From: Candidatus Poribacteria bacterium | Lineage (GTDB): Bacteria > Poribacteria > WGA-4E > JAJDTR01 | Reading direction: 5' to 3' | Length of the DNA: 64,000 nucleotides | NCBI GenBank assembly: GCA_028820655.1 | Contig: JAPPIK010000048.1 | Location: forward strand, 40,959-104,958 | Part shown: positions 42,446 to 50,433 of the stretch, piece by piece | How positions within the stretch are numbered: the first letter of the stretch is position 1 | Layout of the letters: each line of letters begins with the position of its first letter | Program-made: the position numbers and the translations under genes | The notes under the pieces: generated by a model | What the model was told of the DNA's origin: nothing | What the model saw: the letters and a program-made list of their open reading frames with translations, nothing else | Databases searched by the model: none

Positions 42446-42562
42446 TTCTGTACCACAATCTGTTAGATTGTGGGAAACTGTTTAGTCCATCAGTCTATAT
42501 CGACTCTGTCGGTTTGTAGTAGTAATCAAGCGACTGAATAGGGAGTGCGATAGAGATCCCAT
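42446..42562. repeat. CTGTTAG palindrome followed by GATC-element
   Basis: A perfect palindrome with arms CCACAATCT and AGATTGTGG around GTT lies at 42453-42473. About 50 bp later comes a GATC-element (AATCAAGCGACTGAATAGGG...GATAGAGATCCC, 42525-42561). The same pairing of the two families, in the same order, is seen at 31291 and 12774. Confidence 0.7.
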
Positions 42563-42599
42563 TCATTGCACGTCTGTTCTGGGCATGTAAACTCCCGGC

Positions 42600-43325
42600 T
42601 CGTCGGAATTAGCATCGTACTTCCCTACTCGGCGTGTGTCCTGACCGCTCGGTCTGGATTGGCAAATCCAGACTGATTTTATCTTTTCATAAAACCTACG
42701 TAGTTGGCTTGTGCTAGTGCCAATCATTGCATCTGCGGCACAGTATTATGATTCCCGATTTATCGTGCTTGGTTTCGTACTTCGTTACTCGGTGCGTTCC
42801 TTACCTGCTGGGTCTGGATTGGCAAATCCAGACCGAGTTGATCTTTTCATAGAACCTGCGTATTTTGCCCGTGCTAGTGCCAATCATTGCATCTGCGGCA
42901 CAGTATTATGATTCCTGATTTATCGTGATTTGGTTTCATACTCCGTTACTCGGCGCGTTCCTTTCCTGCTCGGTCTGGATTGGCAAATCCAGACTGATTT
43001 TATCTTTTCATAAAACCTACGTAGTTGGCTTGTGCTAGTGCCAATCATTGCATCTGCGGCACAGTATTATGATTCCCGATTTATCGTGCTTGGTTTCGTA
43101 CTTCGTTACTCGGTGCGTTCCTTACCTGCTGGGTCTGGATTGGCAAATCCAGACCGAGTTGATCTTTTCATAGAACCTGCGTATTTTGCCCGTGCTAGTG
43201 CCAATCATTGCATCTGCGGCACAGTATTATGATGACCTACTTATCGTGCTTGGTTTCATACTCCGTTACTCGATGCGTTCCTTTCCTGCTGGGTCTGGAT
43301 TGGCAAATCCAGACCGGTTGACTAG
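42600..43325. repeat. 160-bp tandem repeat array with a hairpin in each unit
   Basis: Four and a half units with boundaries marked by GTGCTAGTGCCAATCATTGC at 42711, 42871, 43032 and 43192 (period 160-161). Alternate units are more alike: 42711-42911 and 43032-43232 are identical, so a 321-bp dimer was duplicated recently. Each unit has a perfect hairpin with arms GGTCTGGATT and AATCCAGACC (AATCCAGACT in the first and third) around GGCA, starting at about 42651, 42810, 42970, 43131 and 43292. No ribosome-binding sites; frames inside are repeats. The array separates the ATPase and permease genes of one transporter. Confidence 0.9.
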
Positions 43326-43458
43326 ACAGCTACGACAAATTCCCGAAGTGCATGATCTTTGCTACCACAATGATAGATTTTTTTCTGACGTAGAAACTCT
43401 TAAAGAGCAATGAGGATTGTTAATCCGTATTAACGGATTCCATGTGTAATCAAGTATT

Positions 43459-44445
43459 ATGCAAGGCTACATTATCCGTAGGCTCCTCTATTTCATTCCA
43501 ACCCTGATTCTAATCTCGATAGACTCGTTTGCTGTGATTCAAGCGCCTCCCCGAGACTTTGTGACCACCCTGGTCGTACAGATGGAAGCGCGGGGCGATC
43601 AGGTTGATGAGGATCTGATCAATGCCCTGAGAGCGCGCTACGGGTTGGGTAAACCCTTATGGCAGCAATACCTTATATGGATCGGAAACATCCTGATAGG
43701 AGACTTGGGCGTGTCCATGGCATACAACCAACCGGTGTCGAGGATAATCATGGATCGCCTGCCGTGGAGTCTCCTCTTTTCATTTTCGGCGTTCCTAATC
43801 GTGTATGCAATCGGGTTCCCCATAGGGTTTCTCTCGGCAGTGCGCCAATACTCGATTGCCGACTACTTCCTTACGTTCGTCGGATTCATCGGTCTTGCCA
43901 TACCGAACTTTATGCTCGCGCTCATTTTGTTATGGGGACACTTTGAAGCTACCGGCCAAGCGTTGGTAGGAATATTCTCGGTAGAATACGCCGTGGCACC
44001 GTGGAGTTTTGGAAAGTTTCTTGACTTGCTCTATCATCTTTGGATACCCGCCTTGATTGTCGGCACGGCAGGTACGACTGGGTTAATACGAATCGTCCGT
44101 GCGAATCTGCTTGATGAACGAAAAAAACCGTACGTCACGGCCGCTAGGGCAAAAGGGGTGTCCGAGACCAGGCTTATCCTCAATTATCCCGTACGGTTGG
44201 CAATCAATCCCGTCATCAGCAATATCGGTTATGTTTTACTGGCGCTGATAAGCGGAGAAGTGATCACATCGATTGTCATTGGACTACCAACGATAGGTCC
44301 GGTATTACTGCGTGCGCTGCAAACCGAGGACATGTATTTGGCAGGCAGCATTGTGCTTATCTTGAGCGTTCTTACCTTGGTTGGAACGTTGGTGTCCAAC
44401 CTGCTGCTGGCCGTCATCGATCCGAGAATCAGGCATGGTGTGTAG
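43459..44445 (+). CDS. Oligopeptide/dipeptide ABC transporter permease, OppB/DppB type
   Basis: A 328-residue inner-membrane permease. N-terminal helix YIIRRLLYFIPTLILISIDSFAVIQAPP; periplasmic region with LRARYGLGKPLWQQYLIWIGNILIGDLGVSMAYNQPVSRIIMDRLPWSLLFSF; then five further helices. The EAA loop that contacts the ATPase is RIVRANLLDERKKPYVTAARAKGVSETRLILNYPVRLAINPVISNIGYVL. C-terminus GSIVLILSVLTLVGTLVSNLLLAVIDPRIRHGV is typical. It comes after the hairpin array and 37 nt before the second permease. Shine-Dalgarno sequence is weak, so translation may depend on leader structure. Confidence 0.92.
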   Translation: MQGYIIRRLLYFIPTLILISIDSFAVIQAPPRDFVTTLVVQMEARGDQVDEDLINALRARYGLGKPLWQQYLIWIGNILIGDLGVSMAYNQPVSRIIMDRLPWSLLFSFSAFLIVYAIGFPIGFLSAVRQYSIADYFLTFVGFIGLAIPNFMLALILLWGHFEATGQALVGIFSVEYAVAPWSFGKFLDLLYHLWIPALIVGTAGTTGLIRIVRANLLDERKKPYVTAARAKGVSETRLILNYPVRLAINPVISNIGYVLLALISGEVITSIVIGLPTIGPVLLRALQTEDMYLAGSIVLILSVLTLVGTLVSNLLLAVIDPRIRHGV

Positions 44446-44482
44446 GAACTGATTGCGTCTCCAGAGTGTGAACGGAATTCCT

Positions 44483-45640
44483 ATGAATGACAGAGAACGG
44501 GTTAGCGTTGGTTCTCAATCTCAAACTGAGGATAATCTCCTTCATGAAACACAAGCGGATTCATCGGCTTTCTCCAGAGCTTCTCAGTGGCAGTTGATTC
44601 GATGGCGGTTCCTCAAACATCGGGTCGCCGTCATCGCACTCGGTGTGCTGGCTCTTCTCTATCTCTGTGCTTTGTTCGCCGAGTTCGTCGCGCCTTACGA
44701 TCCCCGCAGCATCGACTCAAAATATACCCACGCTCCGCCGCAACGGATCAGAATCTTGTACAACGGACAACTCTCCTTGCCTTATGTCTTTCCCGTTGTG
44801 AAGGGGCGTGATCCGCAGACACTTGCGACGCAGTACACCGAGAATACGAACGCGCCTTCAAGACTGCGGCTATTTGCCCGCGGCGATTCCTACAGATTGT
44901 GGGGGATGCTAGAGAGCGACATACATCTGTTCGGCGTGAAAAACGGAAGGTTCATGCCCTTTGGCGGGGACGCAGCAGGACGCGATATCTTCTCTAGGAC
45001 GATTTTCGGCGCAAGGCTCTCTCTAACCATCGGACTGTTGGGCGTCTTTCTGGCGCTACTGTTGGGAATCCTTCTCGGGGGAATATCGGGATATTTTGGC
45101 CGGACCCCAGATGTGCTGATTCAGCGCCTTATCGAGACACTGCGGAGCATTCCGACGCTTCCGCTGTGGCTCGCACTGAGTGTCGCCCTCCCTGACCACT
45201 GGTCTATCCCCCAACGGTTTATCGCAATTACGGTCGTGCTCTCCATCGTCGGGTGGGCAGACCTTGCCCGCGAAGTGCGAGGGAAGTTTATGGCATTACG
45301 AGAGGAGGGCTTCGTTCGGGCGGCAGAGTTGGGCGGCGCGAGCACGCGGAGGCTTATTTTCTCCCACATGCTGCCTTCGTTCTACAGCCACATCATCGCG
45401 GCCACCACACTAAGCGTTCCCGTGATGATCCTCGGCGAAACCACGTCGAGTTTTCTGAGTCTTGGATTGCAAGCACCGGCAATCAGTTGGGGTGTGCTCC
45501 TGAGCGATGCACAGCATTTTCGGGTCATCTCCCAAACTCCGTGGTTCATGATTCCCGGTCTGTTTGTGGTCGTTACCGTCCTCGCATTCAACTTCTTGGG
45601 CGACGGGTTGCGAGACGCGGCAGATCCGTATGCCAACTAA
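44483..45640 (+). CDS. Oligopeptide/dipeptide ABC transporter permease, OppC/DppC type
   Basis: A 385-residue inner-membrane permease. N-terminal cytoplasmic tail, then the first helix in QLIRWRFLKHRVAVIALGVLALLYLCALFAEFVAPYDPRSID. A periplasmic insert of about 100 residues (KYTHAPPQRIRILYNGQLSLPYVFPVVKGRD...) resembles those of a subgroup of OppC proteins. Then GGDAAGRDIFSRTIFGARLSLTIGLLGVFLALLLGILLGGISGYFG, EAA loop LAREVRGKFMALREEGFVRAAELGGASTRRLIFSHMLPSFYSHI and LGETTSSFLSLGLQAPAISWGVLLSDA. I use the ATG at 44483; a TTG frame from 44453 is an alternative. Confidence 0.92.
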   Translation: MNDRERVSVGSQSQTEDNLLHETQADSSAFSRASQWQLIRWRFLKHRVAVIALGVLALLYLCALFAEFVAPYDPRSIDSKYTHAPPQRIRILYNGQLSLPYVFPVVKGRDPQTLATQYTENTNAPSRLRLFARGDSYRLWGMLESDIHLFGVKNGRFMPFGGDAAGRDIFSRTIFGARLSLTIGLLGVFLALLLGILLGGISGYFGRTPDVLIQRLIETLRSIPTLPLWLALSVALPDHWSIPQRFIAITVVLSIVGWADLAREVRGKFMALREEGFVRAAELGGASTRRLIFSHMLPSFYSHIIAATTLSVPVMILGETTSSFLSLGLQAPAISWGVLLSDAQHFRVISQTPWFMIPGLFVVVTVLAFNFLGDGLRDAADPYAN

Positions 45641-46011
45641 CGGAGGCTTCCCATGCGGCAGCCCGGTAGTTTTGATACGAGATGTTTTCACATATTATGA
45701 TTGTATGCTAATGAACGAAGACGACATGTGAATTGCTCGCGAAATCGGACGCGCCCTTGTAGCGCGAACTGTTAGTTTGCGCATCCCACAATCTGACAGA
45801 TTGTGGCACAGCAGAAAGTCATTACCTACAAACATGTGAAATTGTTCGATTCAACGACGACAGGATCGTATATTAATGGACGATGACGACATGTATAGTT
45901 GCCCGCAAATGCGGACGCGAGCTTGTAGCGCGAACTGTTAGTTTGCGCCAGCCTCCGCTTCATTCAGATGTTAAAAACTGAAAATCGAGCCACAAATTCA
46001 ATGATTCCACT
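45641..46011. repeat. Intergenic duplicated CTGTTAG palindromes between convergent genes
   Basis: Two diverged copies of a roughly 75-bp block (about 45705-45782 and 45872-45948). Each contains GACGACATGT and ends in CTTGTAGCGCGAACTGTTAG, which forms a palindrome (arms GCGCGAACT / AGTTTGCGC around GTT; 45762-45782 and 45928-45948). Directly after the first is a second palindrome, CCACAATCT-GAC-AGATTGTGG (45786-45806). This marks the right edge of the plus-strand accessory block. No gene. Confidence 0.75.
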
Positions 46012-46962
46012 TTAAAAGCGCGCACTCAAAAACACAAGCGAAACATCAGTCGATCGAGAACGCGACATGCTGAAGACACCTGAATCGAAGATTTCATCTC
46101 GTAATCCGTCAAGGAACGTGCCTTCTTGGCGGTTGTTAAACGCCTTTGCGGCTCGCATCCCGCCATAGACGTTTCCCGCATAGAAAAACAGTCCAAGCAG
46201 CCCAACCGGGATGGCTACCTCGTACTGCTCCTGATTGATGTAGTATGCCGTTCCCGCTCCGATCGTTCCGACGACGGTTAGCGATTGGAGGCCATCCAAA
46301 AATCGGCCGCTGTAAGCTTGTCCGAGCCCCGGTATCACCGCCGAAAGCAAACCACTGAACGTTGGAGAACGTTTGGGCATCAACTTGCTGCTTCTAACCA
46401 TACGCGTGAGCCGGTCACTCGCCTCGGCAAACCCGGTATTTGGATATTTGACGGCAATCTGTTCCCACGTCTTTGAAGCTTTCTCCCAATCTTTTTCCTC
46501 CATTTGCACGGTTGCAATCATGAAATGCGCACGCGGCGCCAAATCGCTATCGGGGTATTCTGCTAGAAACCGTTGTAAAGATCGAACCGCCGCGTCTTTA
46601 TGTCCATCCAAGAGTTGGCATTGGGCGATGTTGGATTGTGCACGCTGCATTAAAGGGCTGGTCGGGTAGGTATCAATCAATAGCTGGTAGGCTTGAATCG
46701 CCGATGTAAATCTACCGGCGTTCTGGTACGAGGCGGCGAGGCGAAATTGGACAAAATCCCCGTTTTCCTCTTTGGGGAATAGAAAAAGATAACGTCGATA
46801 TTCGTGCGACGCGTTAAGATAATCCTCCTCCCGAAACAGCGAATCGGCGAAATCAAGCAAGTCGCTTTTATTGAATACTTGAGAATGGGCGGTTGGAAGC
46901 AAGGCGAGAAATAGGATGATGGCAGGAGCAATTGGGGCATTGCGACAATGCGTTTTTGTCAT
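46012..46962 (-). CDS. Exported TPR protein with C-terminal membrane segments
   Basis: A 316-residue protein. Signal peptide NAPIAPAIILFLALLPTAHSQ. Residues about 30-190 are TPR/YbgF-like repeats: LDFADSLFREEDYLNASHEYRRYLFLFPKEENGDFVQFRLAASYQNAGRFTSAIQAYQLLIDTYPTSPL and IAQCQLLDGHKDAAVRSLQRFLAEYPDS. The C-terminal third has SPTFSGLLSAVIPGLGQAYSGRFLDGLQSLTVVGTIGAGTAYY and IPVGLLGLFFYAGNVYGGMRAAKAFN, a PGxGQxYxGR motif with two hydrophobic segments like DUF5683/TM2-type proteins. The gene follows yidD by 88 nt. This TPR-plus-YidD pairing suggests an envelope role, but no specific function can be given. Confidence 0.75.
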   Translation of the reverse strand: MTKTHCRNAPIAPAIILFLALLPTAHSQVFNKSDLLDFADSLFREEDYLNASHEYRRYLFLFPKEENGDFVQFRLAASYQNAGRFTSAIQAYQLLIDTYPTSPLMQRAQSNIAQCQLLDGHKDAAVRSLQRFLAEYPDSDLAPRAHFMIATVQMEEKDWEKASKTWEQIAVKYPNTGFAEASDRLTRMVRSSKLMPKRSPTFSGLLSAVIPGLGQAYSGRFLDGLQSLTVVGTIGAGTAYYINQEQYEVAIPVGLLGLFFYAGNVYGGMRAAKAFNNRQEGTFLDGLRDEIFDSGVFSMSRSRSTDVSLVFLSARF

Positions 46963-47050
46963 TTTCTTGCTTGGGATTAAGAAGCCGCGCCGACATTCAT
47001 TCTATGGCAAAACATGAATTTGGCATCTGCATCGGTCGGGATATGTGTCT

Positions 47051-47497
47051 TCAAGGTACGGGATCATGGGCAGATCCCTCCATTACGGGATAGTACCTGT
47101 GGTTACCACTGTGACATCGCAATAGTCGATCACTTGCCATCAAAATCCCTTTTAACCCGTATCGTTGGATGGATGTCAGACCATAGCGCGAGCAACTCGG
47201 CTGAAAACTACAGACATCTCCATCTTGAAACGTAATCACTTCGCGATGTAACCGGATTGGAAGTATCAATAGTAGCCGCAGACTAGCGCTCAATGAACCA
47301 ATCTGTTGCTTCGATTTCGAGGCTGATGACTTTGATTCGGAAGGGTTGGCAAAAGGCGCCTGATGGTAGGTCAGATTTTGAGCAAGTGCTTTTTCTATTA
47401 AGGTACCCCTAAGACTGCTATCAACGTCTGCTTGAACCGGCATCGTGAAAGACACAAAGAAACCGGCTAAGGCGATCAATCGGAAGACAAAGCGCAT
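47051..47497 (-). CDS. YidD-domain protein with signal peptide
   Basis: The C-terminal 70 residues match the membrane insertion efficiency factor YidD: CSFQPSCSRYGLTSIQRYGLKGILMASDRLLRCHSGN...DPVP, with the CxxxPSCSxY core and terminal DPV. Unlike classical YidD (70-100 residues, no signal), this protein has an N-terminal signal-like segment (MRFVFRLIALAGFFVSFTMPVQAD) and a linker of about 50 residues, total 148. I chose the ATG at 47497, where AGGAG lies about 10 nt upstream; in-frame starts at 47536 (ATG) and 47575 (TTG) are possible. The gene is not beside yidC, rpmH or rnpA; it lies in an envelope-type operon with cvpA and a TPR protein. A periplasmic or secreted YidD variant is inferred. 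Confidence 0.8.
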   Translation of the reverse strand: MRFVFRLIALAGFFVSFTMPVQADVDSSLRGTLIEKALAQNLTYHQAPFANPSESKSSASKSKQQIGSLSASLRLLLILPIRLHREVITFQDGDVCSFQPSCSRYGLTSIQRYGLKGILMASDRLLRCHSGNHRYYPVMEGSAHDPVP

Positions 47498-47571
47498 GCG
47501 GCGAAAACTCCTAGACAACACATCTACGTAGGTCATAGTGACACGCAGATTTCTTCCTTCTCTTGGTCGAT

Positions 47572-48078
47572 TCAATACAGATTCTGCAAACTATCGGATT
47601 GTTCCTTGATTGCCTCTTTCCCGAAGTCGAAGATTTGATAACCAATCTCCAGCAGTGATGGTCCAAAGCGGGAATTGTTGATTACTGCTTGTATGGATTC
47701 ATCGCCGTATCGATTTGCCAACATAAACGCAGTAGCAAGCAATACGCAACTTACTATAACGCCGAACGCGCCGCCGACTAGGCTGTTAATCCAGCCTAAC
47801 ACCCCGCTATCAAGCACTTCTTGGATTCGTCCGAAAACGATGTCGATTACTATACTGACGGCGAGCGTTATTACAATCACACTTACCCACTTAATAGTTA
47901 CTTCGTTTTCTATCCAATGTCCCAAAATTGAAGTGATATCCTGCCACAGTTGACTCGCTACAAAAAGGCCAACAGATATGGCAGCAATACCCCACACACT
48001 ACGCGTAAAGCCAGCGCGGAAACACTTGACGCCGCCCAGGGTCACGAGCACGATGATTGCGATGTCGAGTTTTGCCAC
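47572..48078 (-). CDS. CvpA family membrane protein
   Basis: A 168-residue protein with four hydrophobic segments: LDIAIIVLVTLGGVKCFRAGFTRSVWGIAAISVGLFVASQLW, VSVIVITLAVSIVIDIVFGRI, and LGWINSLVGGAFGVIVSCVLLATAFML. This is the CvpA (colicin V production) layout with the GF.R..WG and N.l.GG motifs. Start: GTG at 48078, because GAGGTGA lies six bases upstream; a TTG two codons earlier is too close to it. Its start lies inside the end of the upstream metallopeptidase gene (80-nt overlap). Role in other bacteria: envelope homeostasis or secretion, poorly defined. Confidence 0.82.
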   Translation of the reverse strand: MAKLDIAIIVLVTLGGVKCFRAGFTRSVWGIAAISVGLFVASQLWQDITSILGHWIENEVTIKWVSVIVITLAVSIVIDIVFGRIQEVLDSGVLGWINSLVGGAFGVIVSCVLLATAFMLANRYGDESIQAVINNSRFGPSLLEIGYQIFDFGKEAIKEQSDSLQNLY

Positions 48079-49126
48079 GGTCAATCACCTCTTTCCAAAT
48101 GTCCATCATGGATTCATCTGTTCCTCCAAAAACCTGTTGAAACGCAGCGCCATTCGCTACACCATTACCAATGTGACGAAGAAAATCGCAAATTGGTGAA
48201 ATACCGTTCTGGTGAACCAGATACTCCATGAATCCGGTAGATTGTAAATAGGCTATCCTTCGCCGATCCGGCGGCATGTTGCCGAATTGCTGTTGGAGTT
48301 CATCAACGCCTAAAAGTTGACGCTTGCGATGTGCCTCCCGTAAACGGGCTCTCTCAAACTGCATGAAAGGTCTGGCTAGAATCTGAGCAAGTCCTTCGTT
48401 GAACCACGAGGGGCACTGCTGGCGCGACAGTAAATCCACAAGTAGATGAACCCATTCGTGGCGAATCAAAGCCAACAACAGTCCAAGATTAGGTTCTCCG
48501 TATAAGCTGGTGGTGAGTCGGATATGGCCTCCGTAGTCGGAAACCCCTGAAAAGGAGAACGTCGAATTAACAGGTTTGCTCTTTTGAATCTCTACTTCGT
48601 CATGAAGTTCAAAATCTTCAAGCACGATCGAAACTTCTCGAGGAGGATAACACTTGAAAAGTTCACCCACCTCACGAGTGATTTTATCGATCAGTTGACA
48701 TAAGAACCACGCTGTCTTTAGCGGGATTGTGTCTTCACACTCGAGAACGAAATATTTTCGCTTGATTCGTGGACAAGAACCGCTGGCTGCATACTCGCCT
48801 AGAAGGTTGTTGGGGGGTTGCGGATCTAGAGTGTACTCGTGGATTAACGCCTCATAGACCTGTTTTTCCTCGACGATTCGCTCTTTTCGTCGCAAGGCTA
48901 CGGGATAATCTGCACGTAACTTCAATGCATCCTGCAGGCAATCCAACGCATCATCCCACCGTCCCACCATTTCAAACGCTTTCGACAGATCCGAAAACGC
49001 CTCGGGCCGCGCGGGGTCAACTTCAAGTCCTTTTTCGTAGTGCTGGATCGCTTGCACATAACAACCGCGTTGAAAACTGTCCGAAGCGAGATTGAAATGC
49101 GCCTCTGCGGCCTGTGTCGAATTCAT
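47999..49126 (-). CDS. TPR and gluzincin metallopeptidase (peptidase MA-like) protein
   Basis: A 375-residue protein. The first 110 residues are TPRs (AEAHFNLASDSFQRGCYVQAIQHYEKGLEVDPARPEAFSDLSKAFEMVGRWDDALDCLQDALKL). Residues about 150-300 form a zinc-peptidase domain: LIRHEWVHLLVDLLSRQQCPSWFNEGLAQILA, with HExxH (HEWVH) and the downstream Glu in NEGLAQ as third ligand, then YLQSTGFMEYLVHQNG as in MA-like peptidases. No clear signal peptide, so location is uncertain. The basic tail RHRNHRARDPGRRQVFPRWLYA lies in the cvpA overlap and may be non-essential. Probably co-transcribed with cvpA, yidD and the TPR gene. Intact zinc ligands suggest activity; substrate unknown. Confidence 0.78.
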   Translation of the reverse strand: MNSTQAAEAHFNLASDSFQRGCYVQAIQHYEKGLEVDPARPEAFSDLSKAFEMVGRWDDALDCLQDALKLRADYPVALRRKERIVEEKQVYEALIHEYTLDPQPPNNLLGEYAASGSCPRIKRKYFVLECEDTIPLKTAWFLCQLIDKITREVGELFKCYPPREVSIVLEDFELHDEVEIQKSKPVNSTFSFSGVSDYGGHIRLTTSLYGEPNLGLLLALIRHEWVHLLVDLLSRQQCPSWFNEGLAQILARPFMQFERARLREAHRKRQLLGVDELQQQFGNMPPDRRRIAYLQSTGFMEYLVHQNGISPICDFLRHIGNGVANGAAFQQVFGGTDESMMDIWKEVIDRGKTRHRNHRARDPGRRQVFPRWLYA

Positions 49127-49206
49127 TAGAGTTGTTCACGAATTATTAAAGGATTCACCTCTCTCAATTTGACGCTTCAGACACGTAAAGCGCTTAAAAA
49201 AAAGTA

Positions 49207-49255
49207 ATAAAAAACCGACTGTTCACCGTCCTCTCGGGGCGGTTGAAACAGTCGG
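49207..49255 (-). terminator. Rho-independent terminator after the sigma/FHA pair
   Basis: Arms CCGACTGTT (49215-49223) and AACAGTCGG (49247-49255) are perfect inverse complements, and an inner ACCGTCC/GGGCGGT stem extends the hairpin. On the minus strand it is followed by six T, then T-rich sequence. It lies 50 nt beyond the FHA gene stop. Confidence 0.9.
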
Positions 49256-49304
49256 GAATATGGAGAAGGTTGGAAGTCCCAACTCGTGTACGAGACGAAA
49301 CGCT

Positions 49305-50417
49305 TTATGAGTGTTCGATTGCCGTTATTTCGCAGGTAATTCCGCCAAACTTAATGACAGAACCCACCCTTATTTTTGCGGGTTCTATTATCCGGATCCC
49401 GTCAACATGAGTGCCGTTCGTGCTGCCAAGGTCCCTGATGTGTATCTGCCCGTTCATTACTTCGAATCCGGCATGACGTCGTGAGAGCCTACCCGTCGAG
49501 TCGGAGAGACGAAGGTTCGTCGTTGTACCACGTCCTATAGTGATTGTCCGAACGCTTGCCGTATAGGATTGGCCGATATCCGCACCCACTGCCGCCTTGA
49601 AGGTGACGTGAAACGCCCCTTCTTCGCGACGCAGTTCAGTGACCTCAAGCACCTGGTCCCCAACAGTTATTTTGGAGGCAAGATATATCGGCGTTGGGCT
49701 AGAGATTCGCTGTTCGTCAACGAATGTGCCGTTTCTGCTGTTGAGGTCGGTAATGTGCAGTTCGTCGTTTTCAATGCTTAACAAAGCATGTTTGCGTGAC
49801 GCACTGGCATTGTTCTTCAATCGCATGGTTGAATCGGCTTCACGTCCAATGATCATTGGTACGAACAAGAGGTTGAATTCACGCCCAACTTCATCACCGT
49901 GTGTGACTCTTAGGGTAAGGTTACGGTTTCCCAACGCGGGTGAAGAACTATGGTTCGCATCGACGCTTTCCGGCTCCACGACTATCGTGTCGCCGAGGGA
50001 ATCATCTGAACCTGAAATTATGGACGCATCATCAGAAACAGGTGGGTAAGCGAGTTCACTCTCACTCCCAACTTGATTGGGGCTATACACCGGTTCTAGA
50101 CCGATGTCATTTGCAGGCCATGAATTGGGCTCCGGCGATAACCGACTTACGCGACGTATCACCGCGTCCCTAATTCGCTCTTTTGCACCGGGACGAGGGT
50201 CAATACTACCGGTCTCCGCAAACCGATAGTGCGCGAAATCGATTAGCTGCCTCAACGGTTCTAGTTCTACCGATTCTTGACAAACCTTTAACACATGTTT
50301 GTGTTTACGTGACAACCTTTCGCCCTTAATCCAACGCGTGTATACGTCTAACATCTCCGCTTGACGAATCTCATCATCGCGACCAGGATTCGGCTTCGGT
50401 CGTTTCCAAATACTCAT
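49305..50417 (-). CDS. Double FHA domain protein
   Basis: A 370-residue cytosolic phosphothreonine-binding scaffold. FHA domain 1 (about 170-255): MIIGREADSTMRLKNNASASRKHALLSIENDELHITDLNSRNGTFVDEQRI. FHA domain 2 (about 270-365): ITIGRGTTTNLRLSDSTGRLSRRHAGFEVMNGQIHIRDLGSTNGTHVDGIRI. Both keep GR, (S)RKH or (S)RRH and S(R/T)NGT. The N-terminal 100 residues are helical (QAEMLDVYTRWIKGERLSRKHKHVLKVCQESVELEPLRQLIDFAHYRF) and could contact the sigma factor, encoded 16 nt upstream, in place of an anti-sigma factor. A disordered acidic linker lies between. No kinase is in the window. Confidence 0.9.
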   Translation of the reverse strand: MSIWKRPKPNPGRDDEIRQAEMLDVYTRWIKGERLSRKHKHVLKVCQESVELEPLRQLIDFAHYRFAETGSIDPRPGAKERIRDAVIRRVSRLSPEPNSWPANDIGLEPVYSPNQVGSESELAYPPVSDDASIISGSDDSLGDTIVVEPESVDANHSSSPALGNRNLTLRVTHGDEVGREFNLLFVPMIIGREADSTMRLKNNASASRKHALLSIENDELHITDLNSRNGTFVDEQRISSPTPIYLASKITVGDQVLEVTELRREEGAFHVTFKAAVGADIGQSYTASVRTITIGRGTTTNLRLSDSTGRLSRRHAGFEVMNGQIHIRDLGSTNGTHVDGIRIIEPAKIRVGSVIKFGGITCEITAIEHS

Positions 50418-50433
50418 TAACCCATCCCTCCAA

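Noticed and set aside
42711-43232. Two identical 66-codon frames 321 bp apart
   Set aside because: They are the same tandem repeat read twice, with no start signals; treated as a repeat array, not genes.
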